NCBI GenBank assembly: GCA_900312665.1
Contig: ONZQ02000009.1
Coordinates: 1,536,744 to 1,600,743, forward strand
Direction: 5' to 3'
DNA: 64,000 bases
DNA from: Cephalotrichum gorgonifer
Lineage: Eukaryota; Ascomycota; Sordariomycetes; Microascales; Microascaceae
The position numbers were made by a program, and so were the translations under genes. The notes below the pieces were generated by a model, which did not search any database, had not been told where the DNA came from, and saw only the letters and a program-made list of their open reading frames with translations. Below are positions 1 to 10,904 of this stretch, piece by piece. Positions within the stretch are counted from its first letter, which is position 1. Each line of letters opens with the position of its first letter.

Positions 1-101
1 TAAAGAGGGCAGCGAGGACACGCGACGCGAGCCGGGCAGCCCGGACCATTTCTCCCTCACACATCCCAAGCTGTAGCGGGCCACCATCATCCTCGTACAT
101 C

Positions 102-2261
102 ATGGCGGAACGTTCGGAAGATGACCTATCTAGTACTCTTGCCGACATCACTCGTGTCCGGAGAAGGTCTGTCGTTGGCCAACTTCTGGGGATCCAACGT
201 CATCGGATAGGCGAACCAGAGATGATGGACTTCGTCCGCCGCCTTGAGTGCTTTGAGCCCAATGACTTCGATCCCGAAGAGCACCGCATCCCCAAGCGAA
301 TCAATAAGGATGACGGCAATATTGGCCATCATATTGCACCAGAGGCAGTGTTTTCGCGACGCGTCATTAATGCCATGCTCAGAAAAGAACCTTACGTTGC
401 ACTCTCATACACGTGGTCCCCATCCAAGGTCAGGGATTCTATCGAGGACGATATCACGGGGAGCTACCCATTTGAGGAACGATGCGAAGAGCCGTCCGTG
501 GAGCGTGGCGGGCGTAAACGCTATCGACAGGCCGATCTTCAATACACGACTGTCCGAAACTGTGTCCCCAGTCGCGCCCGAAAGGTCATGGCCCGTTTCC
601 GAGTTAACCTGCTCTGGATCGATGCCCATAGCGTCAACCAAAATAATGACAAAGAGAAGCAAGTTGGGGTTCAGGCTATGCATCTTGTCTATTACTACAG
701 CAGTCATCCAGTCGCTCTTCTCGCACGACCCATAAAAACGTCCCGTGAGTTGGATCTCCTTCATATGCTCATGACAACATTCTGCTTAAGCACTGAGGGT
801 TCCGAGATCTCGTCTCAATCCGAGTCTTTGTGCCAGTCGGAGCCGTCCACTCAGTCCGAGGCTTCCTCTTGGTCCGAATCTTCCTCTCGGTCGGAGTGTT
901 CACTTCAACAGACCGAGGATTACGTTCTCCCCGGCGGCAACCCTCGCGAAACAGCATGGGAGACACTGCAGCTACTGCAAGCCATAACAGAAGACTCGTG
1001 GTGGACCCGCGCGTGGACTTTCCAAGAGAACTATTGCGGGTCAACGGCCATGACCCTCTTGATGCCTTGTGCCCCCGAGATAGCGCTTCCGATGGAGTAT
1101 CGTGATATCTTCGAGGATGTCGACGGTGAACTTTGCATCGCTGGAGTGGATTTCTCAAGGGCGGCCACTCGCCTTTGCCAATCTTACGAACGCAATGTAC
1201 AGCTTAGCAGTCATGAGCGTACGACGATCCAGGGTATCTGGAGCAAGGTGAGAAAATACACAGAGCTGTTGAGTGACGGGGATCCGATGTTCCCTGCTGT
1301 CATTGCCGACGTGGAGAGGAGAGGGATAAAAGAAGCCTGGGATCGCCTCGCTATCATAGCTAACGTTTGTCGGTACCCTAATCGCCTGGATACATCGGCG
1401 CTCAGAGCCCGCGGGTACAGCCTCAGCATCTCGATACTCGCCCAGTGCATTCTGAATGGGGAGATTCTGGACAACGGAAATGGAGGCCGCAGCGCAGTAC
1501 GCGACAGCAGAGCGCTTGAATGCAATGTTGTGGATTTCATCAGGAAGAATTTTTTCAAACGTTTCGACAATCCTGAGGACGAAGGTTTCCTCACATACAA
1601 CCGAGGCTGTCGGTTCTCCAACGTGGTGATTTCACAAGAAGGCATCGAGACGAAGGGATATATTTGGAAATTGGGATGTCGCATTTATTACGACGATTTT
1701 GATTTTGATGAGAGACGAGGCCTAAACCCCACAAGTCTTAAGAATCTCCTAGAGGAAATCTATAATGCGTGGCCGCTCGTCGAGATTATTGATGACTCAA
1801 TTGCAGAAACTCTCTCGACTGATCACCCACTACGAATGGCGGAAGAGCTTATGTCCAGGGTCGAGGATGGATGGTCGCTACGACTGGCCAAGCTTTGGGA
1901 CCCATCCATGTCGCAACAAAAGGAAAGAGATGAGCCATATAGAGGTGTGTTCCTTGATAAAGACACGGGGGCCGGCAGAGCAGCACGGTCGGGACGGTTG
2001 TATGAGAAATCTGCGGAGTTTGTTTTCACAGATGTACAGTCTATGCCTTGTTACCGTGACAACAGGCATGGCGATGTCGAACGACATGTCACGATGGAGG
2101 TCGATGTGGGAAAACCGCGTAATGGCAGGTCCTGGGCTCGGAGGGAACGTGTGCCGTTGACTGTGCAGAGATGGACGTTAGGATTTGGCAATTTCAAAGG
2201 TGAGCCACGAGAGGAGGTTGTTTTTCCCTGGCCACGGGAATTTAGACAGGTTTATCCTTAG
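102..2261 (+). CDS. HET-domain (heterokaryon incompatibility-type) protein
   Basis: Single-exon gene of 719 codons, ATG in the context ATCATGG. The N-terminal third carries the HET signature blocks: VALSYTWS near residue 97, then LLWIDAHSVNQ near residue 167, and WWTRAWTFQENY near residue 300. HET domains (a TIR-related fold) are found in fungal non-self recognition proteins whose activation can cause cell death; which pathway this one serves cannot be seen. Residues 237-272 are a Ser-rich insert of six hexapeptides ending in (S)E-X, encoded by an 18-bp tandem repeat, and it falls inside the HET region. No NACHT, WD or ankyrin partner domain is visible, so it is a stand-alone HET protein. It converges on the reductase gene at 2552-3822; the 290 bp between them is AT-rich 3' flanking sequence. 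Confidence 0.88.
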   Translation: MAERSEDDLSSTLADITRVRRRSVVGQLLGIQRHRIGEPEMMDFVRRLECFEPNDFDPEEHRIPKRINKDDGNIGHHIAPEAVFSRRVINAMLRKEPYVALSYTWSPSKVRDSIEDDITGSYPFEERCEEPSVERGGRKRYRQADLQYTTVRNCVPSRARKVMARFRVNLLWIDAHSVNQNNDKEKQVGVQAMHLVYYYSSHPVALLARPIKTSRELDLLHMLMTTFCLSTEGSEISSQSESLCQSEPSTQSEASSWSESSSRSECSLQQTEDYVLPGGNPRETAWETLQLLQAITEDSWWTRAWTFQENYCGSTAMTLLMPCAPEIALPMEYRDIFEDVDGELCIAGVDFSRAATRLCQSYERNVQLSSHERTTIQGIWSKVRKYTELLSDGDPMFPAVIADVERRGIKEAWDRLAIIANVCRYPNRLDTSALRARGYSLSISILAQCILNGEILDNGNGGRSAVRDSRALECNVVDFIRKNFFKRFDNPEDEGFLTYNRGCRFSNVVISQEGIETKGYIWKLGCRIYYDDFDFDERRGLNPTSLKNLLEEIYNAWPLVEIIDDSIAETLSTDHPLRMAEELMSRVEDGWSLRLAKLWDPSMSQQKERDEPYRGVFLDKDTGAGRAARSGRLYEKSAEFVFTDVQSMPCYRDNRHGDVERHVTMEVDVGKPRNGRSWARRERVPLTVQRWTLGFGNFKGEPREEVVFPWPREFRQVYP
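810..917 (+). repeat. 18-bp coding tandem repeat in the HET gene
   Basis: Six imperfect 18-bp units, in frame, encode hexapeptides of the type SSQSES, LCQSEP, STQSEA, SSWSES, SSRSEC and a decayed last copy SLQQTE. The core tcc-gag (Ser-Glu) is kept in most copies while flanking codons vary. Confidence 0.8.
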
Positions 2262-2551
2262 GAAACGGGGTCGACATCTGGACTGTTTTCTACTCTCGTG
2301 TCTCCCTTATATCCATGTTTCTGAATTTTACTGTTCTCAACATTTTTTTGGCAGTTTGCTGGTCGCAGTTTGGTCTTTTAGCTAGCTACTTCGCTGATTC
2401 GTCTCATAAGAATGAAAATTTTCTGTTGGTGAACTTTCTCATAGAAGCCCCATTAATTAAATGTTTACTAAATAATTAAAGATGAAGCTTCAAAGCTCGC
2501 TGTAATGCATCCAGAATAAAAAGGACTATGGCAGAGAGAACAGACAGAATG

Positions 2552-3822
2552 TTAAACAATCGAGTAGACAAGTTTCTCTCCGCTAATAGGCCGCATATGT
2601 TCCTCCGTTCGCCCAATATCCTTCCTGTCAGAGACCAATCCTGACAGCAGAGAAAACGCATCAGGCACTATACGATCCAGGCCACCAGGCATTTTCCGGA
2701 CCGGATTGGGATGCAGTTTGGCCTTGCCTTCCTCCGCCCCTGATCCGAGGAACTCGAAAAACTTGACAGCGAACTCCCGCGCCTCCGGAGGAGCTGGGAA
2801 GACGAGGCCTATCGGACATATTAGACACTGATTTTCTGCCTAAGATTGGAAAGTGACATACCATCGCCATAATCGACCTCATGACCAAGCCCTTCCCAGA
2901 CTGTGCCGTAGAAAGGCTGGATTTCCAACTTGGAGGAGTCGAATTGTCCGCCGCCTTGGCCGCGGAATAGATGGTATTTCCCCTGAGGGTTGAGTGTACT
3001 GTGAACCTTCTCTACCGTGTCGCGCTCCGAGATCGTGTCCAGCGCGAAATGGATCCCCGTGCCAGCTGTCGCCGCCTTGACCTTCTCAGGCCAGTCCGCA
3101 TCGCGGTAATCCACGAGCACATCGTAGTTATATGGCGCAGAGCGGAGGAGCTCATGTTTCGATGTGCTAGCCGTTCCGATGAGTCGGAATTTCCTGCCTG
3201 AGGCCTGGGCCGCGAGGTGCGCAAGCTGGGCACCGAATAGGCCGAGGGATGTTGAGGAGCCATAGATGAGAACATTTATCGGATCGTCAACTGGGGTAAT
3301 GGAGCCTTGAGAGAAAGGGCTGGGTAGTCCGAAACGAGGGAACAGTCCCTGGGCTGCAGTCAGTCCGCACATGCTGATGGTAGACGCCTCCTCGAATGAC
3401 AGGTCCCCGGGGAGCTCCCAGAGAAGGTCGTACGGCGTCACGACATACTCAGCAAATGCACCAGGACGGTCATTTGCGGAGTTTGCTGGAGTTGAAACGG
3501 TCAGTTTCTGTGTAGTTCAATTCCACGACGAGGCTGGTAACTAACCCCCTTGAACGAAACCAGCGACGCGAGTTCCGTCCTTAACTCGTCGGTCAGAGAA
3601 GCCGTTTAGATCGGCGTTTCTCCCCACAACCTCTCCGGCAAAGTCCACTCCTAAAACACGTTGTTCCTGGGTGGCGATCGGTTCGTTGTAGTAAAACTGG
3701 TCGACTGGGTTGATGGCAACTGCATGCACGCGAACGAGGACTTCGCCGGATCCAGGAACCGGAAGAGGAACGTCTAGGACCGAGGCGGTGCCTGTGGAGG
3801 GTGTGAGGACGAGACCTTTCAT
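2552..3822 (-). CDS. Zinc-independent MDR oxidoreductase, ToxD/trans-enoyl-reductase-like
   Basis: Three exons on the minus strand: 3546-3822, 2862-3485 and 2552-2793, with introns of 60 and 68 bp that join in frame to a 380-residue protein. The N-terminal GroES-like part has VLVRVHAVAINPVD and VLGVDFAGEVVG. The Rossmann part has a fungal-type nucleotide loop (YGSSTSLGLFGAQLA), and HFALDTI follows downstream. The structural and catalytic zinc cysteines of classical alcohol dehydrogenases are absent, as in quinone reductases and fungal trans-acting enoyl reductases. The family reduces activated C=C bonds with NADPH. In fungi such proteins either assist polyketide synthases lacking an ER domain or act alone as detoxifying reductases. 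No PKS lies in the window, so a free-standing role is as likely. The end (MRPISGEKLVYSIV) resembles the usual C-terminus of ToxD-like proteins. Confidence 0.88.
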
Positions 3823-5628
3823 AGTGAACTCGTTAAAAGTTGGGCAGACTTGGTGTTTGAAAAACGGAAATTCTAATGGTCTAAACTTGCTTTCTGTGGA
3901 GGGAGACTCTTGTTTAGCTGATAGCAGATGACTTCTTTCAATAGAAGAGGCCCTTCATTAGTTGGCATTTATGTAGTATTTCATCTACTGGTGGACGGGA
4001 TGATCATTGTCGTGTAAGTCAATATTGACATGTCGCGCCCTTGTGAAATGGACGACATTGGTCATCATCATGTTTTGTCAGCATATTAATAACTGAGGGT
4101 ATGCTGGGTAATCACTGTGGCTGGGCAGCAGCCCGAGATGTCAATTGGTCCAATACTTTTGCCAGCGCCGAGTTTTGGAGAGTAAGCACTGAAAATGGGA
4201 TCGCCGCAGGGCCAGCCTTCATGCTGGCCAGAAGGTTTCACATGCCCTATGCCTCGGTACCTTGGGGGGCACATGGAGGTATTCAAATACTGACCTGGCT
4301 TGGACAATTGTTATCACTCGCCAACTGCCATCAAGCATTTCTCTAAAGTTGCTCGGTAGGGACCTATCCGTAACTCTTCCCCCCATCGTTGCTCCTCAAC
4401 TCGGGAAACTGCCACAGCGGGTACTCTAGGAGGCTGGGGATTGGAAGTACTAAGTGAAACTCTGTATTGGTCGGCGACACAGAACTGGGCACTGGGGAGG
4501 CCAGTCGACCAGTTTTAAATATTACACCGTGGGTCGCAGTAGATAGTATTTATATGATGCGAGTGACGGCGATGATCGTTGGTGGTGGTGAAAGAGGAAG
4601 TCCAAGATTTACAAGCCAGTAAAGGCCCAAAATTCAGGGACAGTCATTGGCACCTGGGACCAGCGAAGAACGGGCACGGACTCCTTCCTCACTTCGCTTC
4701 GTGGTCTCGGGTGTAAAGCGGAATGATCAATCCCGATTTATCGCCGCAGGATTACCTAGTTCCAATCATTCATTCCAGCCATGTCTTTCCCTCCCTACAT
4801 GGCAATTGCCTCATGCTCGTATATTGCAGGCCCGGGACGACATATCTCCGCGGCACAGGGGATTCACACCAGGTCGCACAACCGGGACCAGACGCTCGGG
4901 TTGGTTGCAACCCACAATACGGTCAGTTTTTTCAACGTGCCGTCAGTCTCACGACTGGCCTGAACCCTCGAAACAGTCTATTACGATTATACTCGGATGA
5001 CTGAAGTCTGAAATACCTTTCCCTAGCTTCTGTTCTTCATAGGGCTGTAGAGCAGCGGGACTTTGACGAGCCTATCACTCCTAACCCCCGGATTGTGGGG
5101 GAGACACTAGTGTGGGGCAGCTGGGGATGGAGGAAGCGAAGTGAGTCCCCACTCCTTCATGTATACGCCCCCAATATTACCATGGGACCACCCTCCCTTA
5201 CCTGAAAGTTTCCATTCCGTGACACCATCTCCTGCCAGTCCCGGTGCAGGTACTGTCTCTGTCCTCCAATCTCGGAGGTCATTAGCCAGGATTGTCGGAG
5301 TCGGAAATGCAGCATCTCCTAGGACCGAGGGGAAATCTACTCGTGTATCCATTCGGGATCTTTCAGAGAGAGTGCATAGCAGGCTTGGAAGCCCGAAATC
5401 CCGAACAACGAACTGTACGGGATGCTGCGACTGGGTGGTCAGTCCGGACCAGACCAGCCAATATGCCGGCTCATCGCGGTCTGGGGCCGGCGTAATATCT
5501 AGTGGCTAGGTGAACCAACGGGCCTCGGCGGAGGAGGATATATATTAAGAACCTGGGTGCGTCTCTTGGACGGCACCCCTTACTTCTGCAGAGCCTTGCA
5601 GCAAAGATCCTAAAACATCTCAACCACT
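3823..5628. other. Intergenic region, divergent promoters of reductase and MFS genes
   Basis: About 1.8 kb between the divergently transcribed reductase and MFS transporter. Short overlapping ORFs in several frames show no family resemblance and no splice continuity. I see no gene here; the region should hold both promoters. Confidence 0.6.
5539..5547 (+). promoter_or_regulatory. TATA-like element upstream of the MFS transporter
   Basis: TATATATTA lies 82-90 bp before the transporter ATG at 5629, a usual distance for a fungal TATA box with a short leader. The match is by sequence and spacing only. Confidence 0.4.
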
Positions 5629-7762
5629 ATGGCGCAGCCTTCACATAGTTCAGCTGCCACTCCAGCCAGCGATCGGGTCTTTCACCAGCGGAGTGGAACT
5701 CCAGATTCCCACCCGGCCGGTCCCGACATTCCCTACCCTGCCCCCGCCGCCTCCGACAGCAGCCGTTCGGCAGCAGCCAGCCAGCCGCGAACCCACTCCC
5801 TTTCTATCAGCTCCCATCACAGCCGCCCGAAAACGGTGGAGTTGACAGGCGGGAGCGATGACCCTGACCTAGACGTCGGGCTGACTAGGGAGACCCGTGA
5901 CCCTGACTTAGACATCGGTCTGCCGTACCGAACACTAAGTAATCATGCTGACATGACGGAATATCGCACGGAGACGGCGGCGGGGGAGATTGAGGGCCCG
6001 CGCGTGGGTGATGCTTCGGGCCACTACCACCTGACGACCTTCAAGCCCAACGATCCCGGGAACCCGAAAAATTGGTCCACGGCCCGGAAGTGGTATTGTA
6101 CGATAGTAGTCGCGGCCACGTGCTTCGCTGTCACCTTCAGCTCCAGTAACGTCTCTGCTGATTTTGCGGGGGTGAGGGAAGAGTTTGGCGTCAGCCAGGA
6201 GTTGGCGTTGGCGACCATGTCTTTGTTTGTCGTTGGACTCGGAGTCGGTGGGTATATCTCCTTGGAGGCAAGCTGACTACGGGAACTACTGACATTTCAT
6301 CCATACAGGGCCGATGGCATTCGCCCCCTTGTCAGAGATTTACGGTCGATGGATCATCTAGTAAGCTGAGAGAGCCCTCATGAAGAGTCCTCGCATAGGT
6401 TATGCTAACCAAGATCGGTAAAAAGCGCGACCACTCTAGGTCTCGCAGTAGTCTTCATTATCCCATGCGCCGTCGCCAAGAATATAGAAACGCTCCTGAT
6501 CTGCCGCTTCATCGACGGCGTCATGTTTTCCGCTCCAATGACGCTGGTGGGTGGGACGCTGGCCGACATATGGCGCCTCGAGGAGCGGGGAGTTCCCATG
6601 TCGGCCTTCTCAGCTGCTCCGTTCCTAGGGCCTGCAGGTATGTGACTACGTTATCCCCGCCTTGATCCAGTGGCTAAATCTCAATTCTGTTCATCCTGTT
6701 AGTCGGGCCTCTTACCGGCGGCTTCCTCTCCGATGCTACAGACTGGCGGTGGCTCTATTGGATCCAGGTCATCGTCGGTGGGGTCATGTGGATGCTCATC
6801 ACATTCACTGTCCCGGAAACGTACGCGCCTACCATACTCGCCCGCCGCACCGCCAAGCTGCGCAAGGAGACGGGCAAGTCATACGTTACGGAATACGACC
6901 TGGACATGCGCCCGCTCGCCGAACGGCTGCGCATTTTCCTCCTCCGCCCATTCCAGCTTTTATTCATGGAGGTCATTGTATTCCTGATTAGCCTCTACAT
7001 GTCGATCCTCTACGGAGTGTTGTATATGTTCTTCGTAGCCTACCCGATTATCTACGAAGAGGGGAAGGGCTATACCTCCTCCCAGACCGGTCTTATGTTC
7101 ATCCCTCTAGCCGTTGGGGTATGTCCACAGTACAATCCCCGCTTCCTCCACCTATCTAGTCTCTAACTGGCCGATACTAGGTTACCGCATCCGGTCTCTG
7201 CTCTCCCTATGTTAATAGACACTTCCTCTACATATCACGCAAGCACGACGGTCGCCCTCCTGCCGAGGCTAGGCTCTACCCAATGATGGTCAGCTGCTGG
7301 CTGATGCCGATCGGCCTCTTCATCTTCGCTTGGACCTCCTACCCGCACCTGTCCTGGGTTGGGCCGTGCCTGGCCGGCTTCCCCGTGGGATTCGGCTTCA
7401 TCTTCCTCTACAACGCCGCCAACAACTACCTCGTCGACTGCTACCAGCACCAGGCCGCGTCCGCGCTGGCGGCAAAGGTATGTCTCAGGGCGTTCTGGGG
7501 GGCGGGCGTGATCCTCTTCACGGAGCAGATGTACCACCGTTTGGGGTACCAGTGGGCGTCATCGCTTGTGGCGTTCATCAGCCTTGCTTGTTGCGGTATA
7601 CCCTTCGGGTTCTTCTACTTCGGGGCCAGGATTCGGGAGTGGAGTAAGTACGCTTATGCGGGTGACGACGAGGATAAGGTCGCTACGAGCAATAGGTCGT
7701 CCGATATTGAGAAGCAAGGAGAGGAGGCTGGAACTGCCGGCGGCGTGCTTCCAACACGATGA
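5629..7762 (+). CDS. MFS drug:H+ antiporter-type transporter (DHA1-like)
   Basis: Five exons (5629-6247, 6309-6360, 6426-6637, 6703-7118, 7181-7762) give 626 residues. A long hydrophilic N-terminus of about 155 residues, rich in Ser/Pro and holding two DPDLD(V/I)GL boxes, precedes the membrane domain. Family marks are NPKNWSTARKW before TM1, PLSEIYGR in the A-motif loop, CRFIDGV in TM4, a G-rich FLGPAVGPLTGGF segment of antiporter motif-C type in TM5 and DWRWLYWIQ. The large central loop carries two stretches of about 30 charged residues, and the C-terminal half ends in a short acidic tail. This fits exporters of the polyamine/drug type of the plasma membrane; the substrate cannot be read. 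The third exon start is set by the acceptor at 6425, the only one that keeps frame after the TA at 6359-6360. All introns are 61-65 bp. Confidence 0.87.
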
Positions 7763-8484
7763 GATGCAGAAGGCATAGATAGGGATAGAGTCATAAACAA
7801 GTTAGCTAAGGGGTTAGATACGAGAATATGGTGAAGGGGATGGAAAGGGGCGAGAATTTCAGATAGGGGCGAAGCTTAGGGGCTTTAGTGGTGGGCTGAA
7901 TCCGGATATGGGCTGTCCGAATTGTGTACGTTAAAACTAATCCCAATTTAGATCTCAATCAGAGTTCGAATGTGGCATGGTGATTAAGTTGGAGAACGAC
8001 ATGGGAGAAAAGTTAGTGGGTAAAGAAGCGTCGTAGGCAATGGGAAGAGGCACTCTTCAGTAGGTGGCGGCACTTTCCCTAGCGATGGGTGACTTGAGAA
8101 GACTCCCCCGAGATCAAGTCTTGTGTTTCCCATTCAAGCCTGTATTCCACAAGCCCCAATGTAGGCGCCGACGGTTTGACTAGAAAACTCAAATTATCCC
8201 GGAATCACTCAGGGGTAAGTACACCTTGCTCCACCTAACATGACGTCACCAGCTTATGAAACGCGCCAGCTAAACGAAACACCACAAGCATTACCCCGCC
8301 GTAATACAAAAAAAGACCCCTCCTTCATTACGTACTCCTTCCTAATCGTACATTGCATCATTCAACAAGTACTCCGTCCTCATCCTTAGATCGAAGTTGC
8401 TTGCCAAACAACAATTGGGAGATAAGATCAGGAAGAAAGCAAGAAGAAGAACAGAAAGGACAGCCTCATTTACCAATACCAATC
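7763..8484. other. Intergenic region before the gelsolin-like gene
   Basis: 722 bp between two plus-strand genes. An in-frame ATG at 8353 would extend the gelsolin-like protein by 44 residues, but those residues are low in family resemblance and end in a better start at 8485. No other feature is visible. Confidence 0.55.
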
Positions 8485-9708
8485 ATGGCACCCCACGAAG
8501 GACTAGTCCATCTAAAGGAGTACGACATCGAAGACAGCAACGTCGAGCTCATCGGTACCGACATCGACCACCAGGTGAAATACAACTCCGCAGCTACCGA
8601 GCCCGCCTGGAACGACGGGCGCGTTGGCAAGCAGCCCGGAATCCTGGTGTGGCGGATTGAGGACTTCACCGTCGTTCCCCAGCCCGCCGATAAGAGGGGC
8701 GAGTTTTACGACGGTGACAGCTACATCGTCCTACACTCATGGACGATCAAGGACGACAAGAACGACGACGACGCGGCCGAGCGCCTCGGCCACGAGATCT
8801 TCTTCTGGCTGGGCTCCAAGACGTCCCAGGACGAGGCAGGCACGGCGGCCTATAAGACTGTCGAGCTGGACGAGTTCCTGGGTGGCGCGGCGACGCAGCG
8901 CCGCGAGCTGCAGAAGGCGCCCTCGGACGACTTCCTCGCGCTCTTCCCGCGCTTAACGATCCGCTCGGGCGGCGTGGCGTCCGGATTTCGGCACGTCGAG
9001 GCCGGGGAGACGAGCGCGGAGAGGGAGAGGGAGGGGATCAGGACGCTGCTGCGCGTGTTCCGGCCCGCGGGACAGGGCGCCGTGGTGGTGTACGAGGTGG
9101 AGCCCACGTGGGAGAGCCTGGACGAGGGGGACGTGTTCGTGCTGGACGTGGGGAACAAGATCTGGGTGTGGCAGGGCGGAAAGTGCAGTCCCATGGAGAA
9201 GGCCAAGGCGGCGCAGGTGGTGCACGACATGACGCAGGCGAAGCACGTCGACGTCGAGGTCGTCTCGCAGACCGAGAGCCGTTCGTGGGTGGTCGTCAGG
9301 ATGCTCGGCGGTGGGGAGGACGGCGACAGGCCAACGCTTTCGCGGGCGAGGCCCGTTGTCGCGTCGTCAAGGTGGCAGCAGGAGCATAAGAGGCCGCGCA
9401 GGCTGTTCCGCCTCACCGACGAGTCCGGGGAGCTCACGTTCCAGGCCGTCAAGGAGGGCTCGTCGATCTCGTCGGGTGATTTGAACGGGGATGATGTGTT
9501 CCTCCTGGACGACGAGGGCAAGACTATCTGGGTTTGGGTTGGCTCGGGCGCGAGTAAAGCGGAGAGGGCGCTTTGGCTTAAGGTGGCGCAGTCTTATGTG
9601 CGACGCGTGCAAGCCGACGGGGAGGCCAGCGAGGCGTATCTCACGCCGATTGCGCAGGTTCATCAGGGGCACGAGACAGCGTCGTTCCGGAAAGCTATCG
9701 CCGTTTGA
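8485..9708 (+). CDS. Gelsolin-repeat actin-binding protein (severin/fragmin-like)
   Basis: Intronless gene of 407 residues from ATG at 8485 (context ATCATGG). It is built of three gelsolin-like repeats. Repeat 1 has WRIEDF, FYDGDSYIVLHSW and HEIFFWLG, the canonical gelsolin segment 1 pattern with a Ca-site-like D-E pair. Repeat 2 has RVFRP, DEGDVFVLDVGNKIWVWQG and a helix beginning near EKAKAAQVVHDM. Repeat 3 has LFRLTDESGE, DVFLLDDEGKTIWVWVG and ERALWLKVAQSY. Three-repeat proteins of this family (severin, fragmin, CapG) sever or cap actin filaments in a calcium-dependent way, acting at the cytoskeleton. The gene is strongly GC-rich at third codon positions compared with its flanks. An upstream in-frame ATG at 8353 is possible but less likely. 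It converges with the MBL-fold gene, 254 bp apart. Confidence 0.92.
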   Translation: MAPHEGLVHLKEYDIEDSNVELIGTDIDHQVKYNSAATEPAWNDGRVGKQPGILVWRIEDFTVVPQPADKRGEFYDGDSYIVLHSWTIKDDKNDDDAAERLGHEIFFWLGSKTSQDEAGTAAYKTVELDEFLGGAATQRRELQKAPSDDFLALFPRLTIRSGGVASGFRHVEAGETSAEREREGIRTLLRVFRPAGQGAVVVYEVEPTWESLDEGDVFVLDVGNKIWVWQGGKCSPMEKAKAAQVVHDMTQAKHVDVEVVSQTESRSWVVVRMLGGGEDGDRPTLSRARPVVASSRWQQEHKRPRRLFRLTDESGELTFQAVKEGSSISSGDLNGDDVFLLDDEGKTIWVWVGSGASKAERALWLKVAQSYVRRVQADGEASEAYLTPIAQVHQGHETASFRKAIAV

Positions 9709-9962
9709 TGGGGAATTTAAGAATTTAAGGATAGGGATAAGGATATATGGGAACTACAAGTGGGCAATATGCCCGACACACATATCGATGGTGTAGGGAT
9801 AGCCCGCCTTTCACAACGGGTTCTAGTTGAAATGGGAAATGGATACAACCTACAGTTATATAGGTTACATTCCCGCCTTGGTGTCCTTCGCTCGAATATA
9901 TGCGCTCATGGTTTCAGGTGGGATGGTACCTATATTTTGAAGACAATACATGGAAGACATGA

Positions 9963-10904
9963 CTATGGTTTCGGCTTATATACCTGTCTATCTCGGAGCA
10001 AACTCGCAACGTTCGGATCATGACTTGGCAATACTACAAGGTCAGTCTGTCTCGCAAACTCCTTGATCAGCTTCAGACTCTGCAGCGCAGTCATCGGGTC
10101 GTCATTAACGCCATCCGGCTCCTCTTTATCCAAAAGATCCACGCCGTAGGTAGCGTCTCCCGGCAGGAAATACGTCGTCTGCGTCCCGTCCTCATTGTCG
10201 CCGTACACAACCAGCGAGATATGGCCCGGGACATGGCCAGGAGTGGGCACCACGACCACCTTCCCGTCGGGGGTCACTTTGCCCGACTGCTTCCAGGGAC
10301 CGACGGGATGGTCCGTGAATTCGATCATCTTTGGATCAAAGTCTTTGGGCCAGTGTTGCGGAACGCAGCCCGATATTGTGGCGTGGAACGGACTGTTGCC
10401 GAATTCGGCCCACTGCTCGCGGCTCACGTACACGGGGACATCTGGCGCCTCTGCCGCCAGGTCCTTGAGTCCTCCGGCATGGTCCCCGTGCAAGTGGCTA
10501 AGCACGATGGCTTGGAGCGTCTTCGGGTCTATCCCATGAGCCAGCAGCTGTCTCACGATCCCATCTTCCGGCGATATGGTGACGTTGCAGACCAGTTTTG
10601 TTGGGCTCCACAGGGGCAGGTATCCGGGATCATTGCACAGGGGGGATTCGCCCGTGTCGAAGAGGATCGGGCCGTCGGGGTGGGATACGACGAATACGCC
10701 GATGGGGATCGGGTCGGACCACCTGCGGTCGGTAAAAGAGCGTAGACGGCGGATGGCGACGAATTTGTCGGTGTAGCTGGCTGTCGGCTGGCTCCTCATG
10801 GACGGCCGGATTTTGCACGTGCCAGTGGTGAAGAAGGTGAGGCCGACCGGCGTGGGAGTAGATTTTCCCCTGTTGGTCGATTGTAGCTGGTTTGGGGAGG
10901 TCAT
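9963..10904 (-). CDS. Metallo-beta-lactamase-fold hydrolase, lactonase (AttM/AiiA)-like
   Basis: Intronless, 313 residues. The zinc signature HLHGDH sits in IVLSHLHGDHAGG, with PTPGHVPGHIS supplying the next His and FLPGDATYG the bridging Asp; SHDPN supplies the last His. The strand IPIGVFVVSHPDGPILFDTGE is the usual N-terminal lead-in of the N-acyl-homoserine-lactonase-like branch. Members hydrolyse lactones and related esters, sometimes as part of gamma-butyrolactone or signal degradation. In fungi the substrates are mostly unknown. The start at 10904 is the first ATG and leaves about 25 variable residues before the fold. No signal peptide is visible, so it should be cytosolic. The neighbours (gelsolin, copper ATPase) give no pathway hint. 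Confidence 0.88.
   Translation of the reverse strand: MTSPNQLQSTNRGKSTPTPVGLTFFTTGTCKIRPSMRSQPTASYTDKFVAIRRLRSFTDRRWSDPIPIGVFVVSHPDGPILFDTGESPLCNDPGYLPLWSPTKLVCNVTISPEDGIVRQLLAHGIDPKTLQAIVLSHLHGDHAGGLKDLAAEAPDVPVYVSREQWAEFGNSPFHATISGCVPQHWPKDFDPKMIEFTDHPVGPWKQSGKVTPDGKVVVVPTPGHVPGHISLVVYGDNEDGTQTTYFLPGDATYGVDLLDKEEPDGVNDDPMTALQSLKLIKEFARQTDLVVLPSHDPNVASLLRDRQVYKPKP

Noticed and set aside
6402..6425. Micro-exon between 6400 and 6418 in the DHA1-like transporter
   Set aside because: It would create a stop after the TA at 6359-6360; one 65-bp intron ending at 6425 restores the family sequence.
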